Positions 17,708 to 26,912 of a DNA stretch of 64,000 bases are shown here, piece after piece (the stretch's first letter is position 1; every line of letters begins with the position of its first letter). The position numbers and the translations under genes were made by a program. The DNA is from Pseudomonas sp. Irchel 3H7 (lineage in GTDB: Bacteria; Pseudomonadota; Gammaproteobacteria; Pseudomonadales; Pseudomonadaceae), in assembly GCF_900187605.1 (NCBI RefSeq), contig NZ_FYEA01000011.1, positions 124,001-188,000 of the forward strand, given 5' to 3'. Below the pieces are notes generated by a model, which saw nothing but the letters and a program-made list of their open reading frames with translations, did no database searches and was not told where the DNA came from.

Positions 17708-18820
17708 ATGAATCTGCACTTCGAAGAACTCACCGGCACCGACGGCGCCCGCATCGGTATCGCCAGCCTGGATGCTGAACAATCGCTGAACGCGCTATCG
17801 CTGTCGATGATCAACGCCCTCAGCGACAAACTGAACGCCTGGGCCAAGGATCCGCAAATCGTCTGCGTGCTGCTGCGCGGCAACGGCGCCAAGGCCTTCT
17901 GCGCCGGCGGCGAGGTGCGCAGCCTGGTCGAGGCCTGTCGTGCTCACCCCGGCGAGGTACCCCCGCTGGCCGCGCAGTTTTTCAGCGCAGAATATCGTCT
18001 GGATTACAGCCTGCACACCTATCCGAAACCGCTGATCTGCTGGGGCCATGGTTACGTGCTCGGCGGCGGCATGGGCTTGCTGCAAGGCGCGAGTACGCGG
18101 ATCGTCACGCCGAGCAGTCGTTTGGCCATGCCGGAAATCACCATTGGTCTGTATCCGGACGTCGGCGCCAGTTGGTTTCTCGCCCGGCTGCCGGGCAAGC
18201 TCGGCTTGTTTCTGGGCCTGACCGGTGCGCACATGAACGGCCGTGATGCGATCGATCTGGATCTGGCCGATCGCTTCCTGCTCGACGAACAACAGCCGCA
18301 ACTGATCGAAGGCCTGTTGCAACTGAATTGGCAGGAACAGACCGACATGCAACTCAACAGCCTGCTCAAGGCCCTGCAGCAGGAAGCCGTGGCGCAGTTG
18401 CCCGAGGCGCAGTGGCTGCCACGGCGGCAGCAGATCGACGAACTGCTCGACGTCAGCGATGTGGCCTGCGCCTGGAAAGCCATCAGCCTGCAGCGCGACA
18501 GCAGCGATCCGTTGCTTGCCCGGGCAGCGAAAACCATGAGCGAAGGCTCGCCGCTGACCGCGCATCTGGTCTGGGAACAGATCATCCGCGCCCGGCACAT
18601 GTCGTTGGCCGAAGTCTTTCAGATGGAGTACACCCTGAGCCTCAATTGCTGCCGGCATCCGGAGTTCAGCGAAGGGGTTCGCGCGCGGTTGATCGACAAG
18701 GATCAAAAGCCGCACTGGCACTGGCCGGATATCAACAATGTGCCGGATGCGGTGGTTGACGCGCACTTTCACAAGGTTTGGGAGGGGCGGCATCCGTTGG
18801 CGGATTTGACGCAGTATTGA
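17708..18820 (+). CDS. Enoyl-CoA hydratase/isomerase family protein (3-hydroxyisobutyryl-CoA hydrolase-like)
   Basis: This 370-residue crotonase-fold protein has the oxyanion-hole segments CAGGEVRSLVEA and GHGYVLGGGMGLLQGAS, the acidic MPEITIGLYPDVGASWFL, and a C-terminal extension (MSLAEVFQMEYTLSLNCCRHPEFSEGVRARLIDKDQ) typical of the ECH_2 subgroup that includes 3-hydroxyisobutyryl-CoA hydrolase. It probably acts in branched-chain amino-acid or fatty-acid degradation; the exact substrate cannot be read. A diverged copy of its final codons (RHPLADL) lies at 26702-26734. Confidence 0.85.
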   Translation: MNLHFEELTGTDGARIGIASLDAEQSLNALSLSMINALSDKLNAWAKDPQIVCVLLRGNGAKAFCAGGEVRSLVEACRAHPGEVPPLAAQFFSAEYRLDYSLHTYPKPLICWGHGYVLGGGMGLLQGASTRIVTPSSRLAMPEITIGLYPDVGASWFLARLPGKLGLFLGLTGAHMNGRDAIDLDLADRFLLDEQQPQLIEGLLQLNWQEQTDMQLNSLLKALQQEAVAQLPEAQWLPRRQQIDELLDVSDVACAWKAISLQRDSSDPLLARAAKTMSEGSPLTAHLVWEQIIRARHMSLAEVFQMEYTLSLNCCRHPEFSEGVRARLIDKDQKPHWHWPDINNVPDAVVDAHFHKVWEGRHPLADLTQY

Positions 18821-18831
18821 ACTGACGCGAT

Positions 18832-18864
18832 GCTCGCGATGACGACTGGATTCCCATCGCGAGC
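18832..18864. terminator. Hairpin between convergent genes, possible terminator or REP remnant
   Basis: Perfect 10-bp arms GCTCGCGATG and CATCGCGAGC enclose 13 nt. There is no strong T-run, so it may be a degraded REP unit rather than a true rho-independent terminator. Confidence 0.45.
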
Positions 18865-18888
18865 TGGCTCAATCAGTCGCCATACGAC

Positions 18889-21800
18889 TCAGACATTCAG
18901 CTCGTAAAACTGAATGATCTCCGTCATCGCCCGCTGCGCTTCTTCGTCGCCCTTTATCAAAATGTCTTCGACATCCCTCAATGGCGGAAGCGGGTGCAGA
19001 CGTTCAGCAATCTGCATCGCGCTGTAGTCTTGAGTCGCTGTTCCTTCGCTGGCTCTTATGAAGCCGATTGCGCTTTCGCCTGCGGCAAAATGATTGGAAA
19101 CCCGGATTTTCGGTGCCATGCCGTAATCCACCACGATCACCAGATCATCGCGCTCACGGTGAAACTTCAAGCTGTCGATCGTCAGCCTGCGTTCGGAAAA
19201 GTCGATCCCGTCAAGGCCGTCTCCGCGATTGATGATCACGTCCCTGCCGAGGCCATCGTATCGGTAGATATCATTTCCGGCGCCGCCGGTCAGCGTGTCA
19301 TTGCCCGGCCCACCCAACAGCAGATCATCACCGGGGCTGCCCGTGAGCACGTCATCCCCTTCCATGCCTCGGATTTCCCCCGCGCCGCTTATCGTGTCGT
19401 TGCCTCGACCACCGACTAACGGCAGCGCCCGTCCGTCTCGCAGAGACGTAAAACGCGTTGAATTGTTAACGGTTACACCCGTATGAAAAGTCTCGGGCGC
19501 AGGGCCCAGCTGACTTGACTCCAAGAGTTGTTTCAAACTCACGACCGACCCATCGGCGAAATTCAAGAGCTCAATCCCGGCCCCCTCAAGTTCACCGTTG
19601 AGGGGCAGGACGATGCGAACTTTCTGTATCCCACCCCAATTGATATCGAGTGTCGGATGGAGCATTTTCGCTCTTGGCGGATTGCGGTGTGCCCCGCGAC
19701 CAGGGTTGGGTTCCAGCGCGACATGTGTGGTTTCTATCAGCGCAGCACCCCAGCTCAATTGCAGTGCATTGCGCTGCGCATCTGCTGGAAGGACGACCGT
19801 GTCCTGATCGATCAATCCGTACTTGTCTTTCCACCCCGCTGCGCCAACTTCTGCTCGGTGGAAAAAAGGGTTCGGCACATCCGCAATCGTGGTAGTTGCT
19901 CCGGCGTGCGCTTGCACGATGTAGGTGTCGGCACCGTCTTCACCGTAAAGCCAATCATCCCCTGCCCCGCTGACCAGATAGTCGGCGCCCTCGGAGCCCA
20001 GCAAGGTATCGTCACCTGCACCTGCGGATAAAAACGCGCCCGGTGTTCTGTCGCCGATAGTACCGTAGTCAAGTGGGGAGCCTGCATAAGCGACAATCAG
20101 ATCGTCTCCCGCGCCGCCGTGAAAAACGTTTTCCACTTCAACGTTGACTCGCCCGCCGACATCGTCGCCAGGAACGATTTTGCGTTTGATCGTTTCAGTT
20201 GTGACATCCCAGCGAAACGCCTTGGGCACCGTTTCCCCCGAACCGAAGCTTACTGCCGGATAGATGTACCAGCCCTCAAGCGCGCCGGATTCCTTACGGT
20301 CTTCAACCAATACATCTCCGGTATTGAATGAAAAGCCATTGGCCGAGCCGGATCGATAATAGCGAGGCGCCTGACTCGAAGAGGCTATCGCCCCATCGGC
20401 TTTCACCTGCTTATGTTCGACACGGGTTGTGGTTTTCGACTGCCTTTCACTGACCACGGCATGCCCTGCATCAACCTTCATCCATGGCGGCGCGTCAGAC
20501 AGTGCTCCCGTTTCGACGCCGTCATCGCTCAGCTCGGTGTGAGTGATGTAACCGGTGTCGCTAGTCGTGATATGACTGCGAACCCAGACGCCTTGATCAC
20601 TCAAGGTGAAACCTGTGGCGTGTTTGCGGGCGTAGCGCTTGGATTTGATTTGCGCGAGGAATTTTTCAGTCCAGTCAACGGGGTGATCAGATGCCACAGG
20701 GCGTTGCGCCGCGATGGTTACATCGTCTGGCTGGACCGGATCTTCAACTTTGCTTTGCTGGATTCCTGAGGCGGTTACAACTTCCGGTACAGGTGACTCG
20801 GGCACCTTTATCGGCGGCAATGTTTTGCGCAGGACATCCTCATAATCAAGTACAACGCCATCGCTGAAACTGAATGTGGAATCCTTCCACTGCTCGTGAC
20901 TCTTGATGAGTATCGCGTCGCCCGCGCCGTTGGCCAGCCGCAATACCGTGCCGACGGCAACTTCAATAATGTCGGCTTTCAGACTTTGTGCGGAAAAGCC
21001 TGCGCCGAACCTGATGATGTTGCAGCCGCCGGCATCGGTAACAATATCCAGACCATCGCCAGCGCCGAAATAGTAAACATCAGCGCCGTCACGGCCTTCC
21101 AGCACGTCGTTACCGGCACCGCCATCAAAAACGTTATTGCCGGAATCGCCGCGAAGGTGGTCTACGCCCTCCCCGCCCAATAACGTGTCGTTGCCACCAC
21201 CGCCCAGCAAGGTATCGTTGCCTGATCCACCGTCCAGATAATCTGCGCCGTGTTCGGCCTCGGCTGTCTGCTCATAGTCGCCGGATAAAATGTCATCATC
21301 AGCGCCGCCATAAAGCGTGTCGGCGCCCAAGCCGCCCAAAAGGGTATCGTTTCCTTCATCGCCTTGAAGGTAATCATTGTTGATTCCACCTGACTGCAGG
21401 TTGGACACATCGCCATCCATCGCGTCAGCTCCTGCCCCACCGATCAGGGTATCGGAGCCACCCATTCCCTGAAGTGTGTCATCGCCCGCTCCACCATCAA
21501 GTAAATCATTGCCGTGATAACGAACCGGATGCTCAGCATAATCCCCGGCCAGCGCGTCGTTACCTTCACCTCCGAGCAGCAGATCATCCGCCCCACCGCC
21601 CCAGAGCTTGTCGTCTCCTGCACCACCGTCCAGCAGGTCATTTCCAAAAAAGTGGGCGGCGTCCCCGGCAACGCCGTTCAGTACATCGTCATCCCCCTTG
21701 AGAGTGTCATTGCCTGAGCCACCATAAATCGCATCGGCTCCACCGTTACCAGTGAGCCAATCATCGCCACTGCCACCGTCCAATACATCGTTGCCATGGT

Positions 21801-24432
21801 GTTTGCTTTGCAGGCCACCGCCCCAGTCGAGGTTATCGCCCATCATTGTGTCGTTACCGCTTCCTCCGGCCAGCGTGTCATTTCCACCATCCCCCGAAAG
21901 AAGATCATCTTCAGTTCCGCCATCAAGCAGGTCCTCGCCCCATCCACCATTGAGAACATCACGACCGCCCTGGCCGTAGAGAACATCGTTATCACCCTGC
22001 GTCGGACTGTTGAAGGAGGCCTTTGAAAAGACAGTTCGGTGACTGGTGACACCACCATCTATAAGAACGTCGACGCGTTTGAATCCCCATTTCTGCTCCA
22101 GCGCGCCGGTCGTTTCATCGCCTGATAAAATGTCATCCCCCGCACCTCCAATCAGCGTATCCCGATCGTTACCGCCCAGAAGCACGTCCTGGGACGCCGT
22201 ACCGATGAGCAAATCGTGGCCGGCGCCTCCATCAAGCCAATCACCTCGAGCTGTTTTCCCTTTAACGTCGCCAGCGGCCATGGCTTTTTCGAGCGTCGTC
22301 TGTTTATCCCCAAACAATTGATCGTTTCCATCCTTGCCGAACAATCGATCAGAACCGCCAAGTCCGAGAATGACGTCGTCCCTGGCAGAGCCGTAAAGCA
22401 CATCGGCCTTGTTTCTCTGTTTTACGTTGGCCAATAGCAAGGCGTTGCCCAGCTCATCGTATGAGAACTGATCCCCGGGCACATTGGGGTCGAAATCTTT
22501 CGCTTTCCAGTCGCCCTTAAGAACCAGATCGGGAGCAGAGACCGTATGGCCTTGGTATTCAGGAAGTCGGATGCCAAGCAGCCCGGAGCGGAAGTTCTTG
22601 ATAACGACGAGGTCGTTCAGGCCATATTTGATGTTGAGCGTGGGTTCAGTGAGTTCTTCGATGAGGGTCAGGGTGATGGCCTGATCCTCGGTCGACCAGA
22701 TATTGCCCAAAGGGGCGCAACGTTTGAGTGAAGGAATCGGCGAGCCGTTGATCCATAGCTGCCCATTTGGGGTGGCGTCGAAGATTTCATCGATGCCATC
22801 ACCGCTGGAAAACTCATAGCGGTCGCTGCCCTCGCCACCGATCAAAGAGTCGTTACCCTTTCCTCCGACCAGAACATCATCACCGGCCATTCCGTGCAGC
22901 GCATCATTGCCGTCGCCTCCGGCAAGCAAATCGTTGCCGCGTCCCCCCTCAATGACATCGTGACCTGCCAGCCCGTTGATCGTGTCATTGCCCGCGCCAC
23001 CATAAAGATGATCAGTGTTCGCACCGCCCGCGAAAGACCGCGCGCCGTCATCACCGAACATGACCAGCGAGTTCAACACACCCGTGGTCATCGGCACCTG
23101 TTTGGCTGAGGCGAGATCGGAGTAGGAAAACTTCTGCAGCGAGTGTTCTCCAAACGAGCGCTGAGTTCGGGCAATCAAACGGGCCAACATCTGCGCACGA
23201 TCGGTAAGCCATTGCGCGGTAATGAAACCTTCGCCAGTCAGCGGATCGTAGAGCTCCAGTCCGCGTCCGGGGTAACCGTCAGCTCGCTCAAGGACGATTT
23301 CACTGAGTTGCTTCAGGGAATTGCGCAGCGCTAGGCCGATGGGTGTCGACTCGCCAGCCAGTTTTGCCCATGAATTCGCGTTTCCGTATTCACCTATTGA
23401 TCGGGTGACGATGCTTTGGGACTGCTCTGGTGGAAATGCCGAGAAGAATGCGTAAGCGTTGGTGGCGAAGCTTTCATCGGTGGTAGGTGGCGCTGCTGAA
23501 TCGCCGTCGTAGGTGCGCTTGAACATGTCCAGAAATTCGTTCTGGCCGTAACGCAACATCAGGTCGACCACGGCGGAAACCGGCGTGCCTTTCACGACAT
23601 GCTGAATCAGGGGATTGAGGCTGCCACTGGCGAGCGCGATATTGATTTGCTCCGGCACGACAGAAAGCAGACTTTGCAATGGATTGATGCCGAAATTGCT
23701 GATCGCCGCTCGCAGGCCGACACTGTATGAATCGATGGCGAACAGAATATTTTTATAGTCATCGAGCCTGTTGGCTTGTGCCTGAATTGGTGGGCCGCCA
23801 TCTTCCCGCTCCGCATCACCAGCGGAGATTAATCTCCAGGTTTCATAGGGTGGCATTCCACCCAGCAGGCTGAACCCGACTGTCCCGGACCAACCGGCGT
23901 TATGGCTCACGGCTGTATCTTTCTCTCCGCAAGCCTCACTAAACAGTGCCTTGCCGATCGCACTGGCATCAATCTCTGCAATCTGGCTGATGGACGGCAC
24001 CGTCCAGGGTGCCAGTCGACCGGCGAGAGATCCGTCGATCAAGGTATTGATGAAATTGGCGGCGACCTGATTCGATGACAGTTGCATCAGCTCTTCACTG
24101 AAGATTTTATTCAATCTCAGTTCACCTTGCCGCGACGTATAACCGCGAATCAGGGCGGAGTAGGCACCGTTTCCACCGTTGGCATCAATGGCCACGGCAA
24201 GCCAGAGCCTGGCACTTTTCAGAATTTCTCCCGCTTCTTGATCGACAGCGGTAACCTCAGAAACTCTTTTGCCGATAATATCGAATAGCTTTTGATACAG
24301 GGGAGCGCAGTTAGCCCCCGCTATTCCCAGTGCCTCGTACTCAATTTTTTTTGAGAGAAGCCTCATACCTTTGCAAATATTGGCTGCGTTAAAGATCGCT
24401 GTTTTTTCCATATCGCTAAAAACATAACTCAT
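18889..24432 (-). CDS. Giant RTX-type calcium-binding protein, 1847 residues
   Basis: A large protein with at least five blocks of RTX nonapeptides (GGxGxDxxx), at about residues 470-545, 677-776, 812-1128, 1436-1511 and 1668-1738. The first 460 residues are non-repetitive and not recognised. After the last block comes an RTX-associated beta-roll segment (DVIINRGDGLDGIDFSERR). No Sec signal is present, as expected of type I secretion substrates; the C-terminus (IIQFYELNV) is a possible signal, but no ABC/HlyD/TolC secretion genes occur in the window. No catalytic motif of lipase or protease was found. It starts 2 nt after the upstream gene's stop, with AAGGAAG inside the upstream coding end. 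Could be an adhesin, toxin or surface protein. Confidence 0.85.
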   Translation of the reverse strand: MSYVFSDMEKTAIFNAANICKGMRLLSKKIEYEALGIAGANCAPLYQKLFDIIGKRVSEVTAVDQEAGEILKSARLWLAVAIDANGGNGAYSALIRGYTSRQGELRLNKIFSEELMQLSSNQVAANFINTLIDGSLAGRLAPWTVPSISQIAEIDASAIGKALFSEACGEKDTAVSHNAGWSGTVGFSLLGGMPPYETWRLISAGDAEREDGGPPIQAQANRLDDYKNILFAIDSYSVGLRAAISNFGINPLQSLLSVVPEQINIALASGSLNPLIQHVVKGTPVSAVVDLMLRYGQNEFLDMFKRTYDGDSAAPPTTDESFATNAYAFFSAFPPEQSQSIVTRSIGEYGNANSWAKLAGESTPIGLALRNSLKQLSEIVLERADGYPGRGLELYDPLTGEGFITAQWLTDRAQMLARLIARTQRSFGEHSLQKFSYSDLASAKQVPMTTGVLNSLVMFGDDGARSFAGGANTDHLYGGAGNDTINGLAGHDVIEGGRGNDLLAGGDGNDALHGMAGDDVLVGGKGNDSLIGGEGSDRYEFSSGDGIDEIFDATPNGQLWINGSPIPSLKRCAPLGNIWSTEDQAITLTLIEELTEPTLNIKYGLNDLVVIKNFRSGLLGIRLPEYQGHTVSAPDLVLKGDWKAKDFDPNVPGDQFSYDELGNALLLANVKQRNKADVLYGSARDDVILGLGGSDRLFGKDGNDQLFGDKQTTLEKAMAAGDVKGKTARGDWLDGGAGHDLLIGTASQDVLLGGNDRDTLIGGAGDDILSGDETTGALEQKWGFKRVDVLIDGGVTSHRTVFSKASFNSPTQGDNDVLYGQGGRDVLNGGWGEDLLDGGTEDDLLSGDGGNDTLAGGSGNDTMMGDNLDWGGGLQSKHHGNDVLDGGSGDDWLTGNGGADAIYGGSGNDTLKGDDDVLNGVAGDAAHFFGNDLLDGGAGDDKLWGGGADDLLLGGEGNDALAGDYAEHPVRYHGNDLLDGGAGDDTLQGMGGSDTLIGGAGADAMDGDVSNLQSGGINNDYLQGDEGNDTLLGGLGADTLYGGADDDILSGDYEQTAEAEHGADYLDGGSGNDTLLGGGGNDTLLGGEGVDHLRGDSGNNVFDGGAGNDVLEGRDGADVYYFGAGDGLDIVTDAGGCNIIRFGAGFSAQSLKADIIEVAVGTVLRLANGAGDAILIKSHEQWKDSTFSFSDGVVLDYEDVLRKTLPPIKVPESPVPEVVTASGIQQSKVEDPVQPDDVTIAAQRPVASDHPVDWTEKFLAQIKSKRYARKHATGFTLSDQGVWVRSHITTSDTGYITHTELSDDGVETGALSDAPPWMKVDAGHAVVSERQSKTTTRVEHKQVKADGAIASSSQAPRYYRSGSANGFSFNTGDVLVEDRKESGALEGWYIYPAVSFGSGETVPKAFRWDVTTETIKRKIVPGDDVGGRVNVEVENVFHGGAGDDLIVAYAGSPLDYGTIGDRTPGAFLSAGAGDDTLLGSEGADYLVSGAGDDWLYGEDGADTYIVQAHAGATTTIADVPNPFFHRAEVGAAGWKDKYGLIDQDTVVLPADAQRNALQLSWGAALIETTHVALEPNPGRGAHRNPPRAKMLHPTLDINWGGIQKVRIVLPLNGELEGAGIELLNFADGSVVSLKQLLESSQLGPAPETFHTGVTVNNSTRFTSLRDGRALPLVGGRGNDTISGAGEIRGMEGDDVLTGSPGDDLLLGGPGNDTLTGGAGNDIYRYDGLGRDVIINRGDGLDGIDFSERRLTIDSLKFHRERDDLVIVVDYGMAPKIRVSNHFAAGESAIGFIRASEGTATQDYSAMQIAERLHPLPPLRDVEDILIKGDEEAQRAMTEIIQFYELNV

Positions 24433-24434
24433 CG

Positions 24435-25289
24435 TTACTTCCTTGTAATAACTGAGCGTGAAAGATAATCACTGAGAAACTTGAGCATCTCAGGTGCTTC
24501 GCGTAGTGACGATAGACCGAGGTCTACGCTGCCGTGCCCCCCAGAAAAGTCAAAGCTATCCAGATTGACAGTGCAGAAAAAGTTCAACTTGCCAAAATCC
24601 AGATTTTCCAATTCTGCTCTGCTGAGCCTTGCCAATTTTTCGTCAGTCAGTTGTTCCTCGGAAGCCGGGCGAATCAAACCGTCACAGTCTATCAACCGAG
24701 GGGTGCCATCACGCCGCGGCCAGCCAGTAATGACAAACGTTCTGACGGAATCCACATTCTTGAAATGCGGCGGCGGAGCATCCAGCCAAATCTCTAACCC
24801 CGGATAATTTTTCAACTTCACAATCAACTCATCCGGCCAGTTGATGTGGCGATAGCCCCGTTTATGAGGCTCGGTGGTTTCTTTTTTTGTATAAAGCCCG
24901 GCGTTCAGTTTATAAAGACGCCAACTTTCAGGAATCGACTTCAGGCTCTGATCCTGGTACCGGCGCAAGCCCGTCCCGGTCCACCAGAAATGCCCCTTGA
25001 GCGTATTGGCCAGACACGCTTTCTTATTCGCCAATTCAGGCATGCCCACATAAAACTCCGGGACCAGAGTCTTATCCACATAGCTGCCGCCCAGTATGGG
25101 CACCTGCTTCAGACTCGCCAGCTTCTTTTGACAGGCCTCCTGATCCGCGTAATAGATTGCCATCGCCTCGGCGACTTCTTCTTTACGGATATAAAAATCA
25201 ACCACGCAGTAACAGACATAAATAAACAATCCGTATTTCAACAACGTCTTAAACCATTTAACCCATTGCTTACGCGACATCCCGAGCAT
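24435..25289 (-). CDS. Unknown one-pass membrane protein in the RTX operon
   Basis: A 284-residue protein not recognised as any family. Basic residues (SRKQWVKWFK) precede one hydrophobic segment (YGLFIYVCYCVVDFYI, about residues 16-33); the rest looks soluble, rich in aromatic and charged residues, with four or more Cys, and is probably periplasmic. ATG at 25289 follows the glycosyltransferase stop by one base and has GGGAG 7 nt upstream; an ATG at 25280 is an alternative. The tight coupling on both sides suggests it serves export, modification or anchoring of the RTX protein, but this is inference. Confidence 0.7.
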   Translation of the reverse strand: MLGMSRKQWVKWFKTLLKYGLFIYVCYCVVDFYIRKEEVAEAMAIYYADQEACQKKLASLKQVPILGGSYVDKTLVPEFYVGMPELANKKACLANTLKGHFWWTGTGLRRYQDQSLKSIPESWRLYKLNAGLYTKKETTEPHKRGYRHINWPDELIVKLKNYPGLEIWLDAPPPHFKNVDSVRTFVITGWPRRDGTPRLIDCDGLIRPASEEQLTDEKLARLSRAELENLDFGKLNFFCTVNLDSFDFSGGHGSVDLGLSSLREAPEMLKFLSDYLSRSVITRK

Positions 25290-25290
25290 T

Positions 25291-26535
25291 TCAAAGCTCC
25301 CGGTCAAACTGAGTTTCAGGCTGTTTCTTGAGATGTCCGGACATCGCGCTTTCAAATAGCTCAAAGTAGTATTTAGTGCCGTACTCCACATCAAATCTGC
25401 TCGCCGTCAACTTCGCGGCGCTGCGCAGGCTGTCGTACTCATCAACGGAATCAAGAACCTTGGTAATACGTTTGGCGATACCGTGATGATCGAAGAAATC
25501 CACCAGCATTCCATTGTGACCATCGACGATCACCTCCCTTACCGGAGCCGTATCTGACGCTACTACCACACACCCAGCCGCCATCGCCTCCAATAACGAC
25601 CACGACAAAACAAACGGATACGTCAAATAAACATGAATCTTTGAGCAGTCCAGAATCGCGCGGTAAGTCCGGTAAGGAAGCTTCCCAGTGAAATGAACGG
25701 TGGAATGATCGAAACTTACCTCTGCCTGCATCCTGCTGCGCCAATTTGCATAGCCAACCGGCTTACACCCATAACTGACGTCATCACCGCCCACTACGAT
25801 TATCTGCGCATCGGGACACTCAGCCTGAATATGCGGGATCGCTCGCATAAAACTGTGAAACCCGCGATAAGGCTCAAGATTCCTCGCGACATAAGTAACG
25901 ATCGGCTGCCCGGCTCTCAGCTCGACGCCATTGGGCAACCTGACGGCCCCAACTTTCGCCAAGCAAGAACTTTGAATGACGCCCTCGTGAATAACCCGAA
26001 TGGCCGACTGATGAGCGGCCGGAAACAGACTGCGCTGCCACCGCGTAGGCGCAATGGCAATGTCACATTGTTCGAGATTCAAAAGATGCAGCGAATTGAG
26101 CACTCGCAGCCTTGATGACTCTCTTGTGGCTCGCGGGAATTCAGGGTCGAACCCAGAGTCCGCGCCCTGCGCTCGATAGTAATATTCGCAATAGTGAATA
26201 AGCGGCGTGTCAGGATAGACATCCTTGACGAAGAGCGTTTCCCCCCATCCGGGATGAGCAAGAATCACGTCCGGCCGATAACCCGAATGTTTCAGTCGGC
26301 TCAGAATTTGAAAAACTTTCTCTCCATCATTCACCGCTTGTTCGTAACGGATCAGATAGGGGTGAATAGCGCCCGCTGCTCTGCTGGCAGCGCGATATCG
26401 ATATAGGTTCACCCTTGGGATACCCGGCGCCGTATCCCGACCTATCGCCAAAACCTCGTAACGCCTTTCAATCGCCGCCAGCACCACGTGACGGAACTGG
26501 CCCGGAAAGTTTTGGTGAATCACAAGAAGCTTCAT
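25291..26535 (-). CDS. Glycosyltransferase family 4 protein
   Basis: A 414-residue GT-B-fold retaining glycosyltransferase. The N-terminal domain begins MKLLVIHQNFPGQFRHV, the pattern of the Glyco_trans_4-like N-domain; the C-terminal GT1/GT4 domain shows PYRGFHSFMRAIPHIQ, VVGGDDVSYG and the catalytic-site region SWSLLEAMAAGCVVVASDTAPVREVI with the paired Glu residues. It is the first gene of the three-gene operon ending in the giant RTX protein. Family members can act on polysaccharides or proteins; the operon suggests glycosylation of the RTX product or of its surface partner, which is unproven. Confidence 0.85.
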   Translation of the reverse strand: MKLLVIHQNFPGQFRHVVLAAIERRYEVLAIGRDTAPGIPRVNLYRYRAASRAAGAIHPYLIRYEQAVNDGEKVFQILSRLKHSGYRPDVILAHPGWGETLFVKDVYPDTPLIHYCEYYYRAQGADSGFDPEFPRATRESSRLRVLNSLHLLNLEQCDIAIAPTRWQRSLFPAAHQSAIRVIHEGVIQSSCLAKVGAVRLPNGVELRAGQPIVTYVARNLEPYRGFHSFMRAIPHIQAECPDAQIIVVGGDDVSYGCKPVGYANWRSRMQAEVSFDHSTVHFTGKLPYRTYRAILDCSKIHVYLTYPFVLSWSLLEAMAAGCVVVASDTAPVREVIVDGHNGMLVDFFDHHGIAKRITKVLDSVDEYDSLRSAAKLTASRFDVEYGTKYYFELFESAMSGHLKKQPETQFDREL

Positions 26536-26906
26536 AGCGGCATCGTCCTTTTATTCGCCGCTAATGAACTGAGTTTTGCTCACCTCGATCGGCAGGAACA
26601 AACGCTAACAAATGCAAGAAAATGAAACTGTAGGAAGCGTCCGGGAATGCCCTAGGAGAAGGCTAATGGGACGACTTTTCGACGGGCATAAAAAAGCGGT
26701 GCGGCACCCGTTGGCGGATTTGAGGGTTTACTGAGCCTATCGCCGGATTGGACAGGAAGTCCGTTTACATCCTCTCCGGCCGCGCGACACTGGGCTCATC
26801 TGACCTGTACGCAAAGTCTCACACTTGGTTTATGGCGTTTGTTCACGGAGTGTTTTTACTCTCGTGAACGCTTGAAGCGCCCCCCGCGTTTCCCAAGGAC
26901 GACTCT
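26536..26906. promoter_or_regulatory. Divergent regulatory region between the glycosyltransferase and the giant effector-like gene
   Basis: This 371-bp region holds no gene. Besides the hydratase remnant, it has a hairpin at 26841-26869 (arms GTTCACGGAGT and ACTCTCGTGAAC, one bulge) about 35 nt before the effector-like start. No convincing sigma-70 box pair was found. Confidence 0.5.
26702..26734 (+). pseudogene. Remnant of a second acyl-CoA hydratase 3' end
   Basis: In frame it reads RHPLADLRVY-stop, against RHPLADLTQY-stop at the end of the hydratase gene at 18788-18820. The first 22 bases match with one difference. It has no open frame upstream and sits directly beyond the RTX operon. Confidence 0.55.
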
Positions 26907-26912
26907 TTGACT

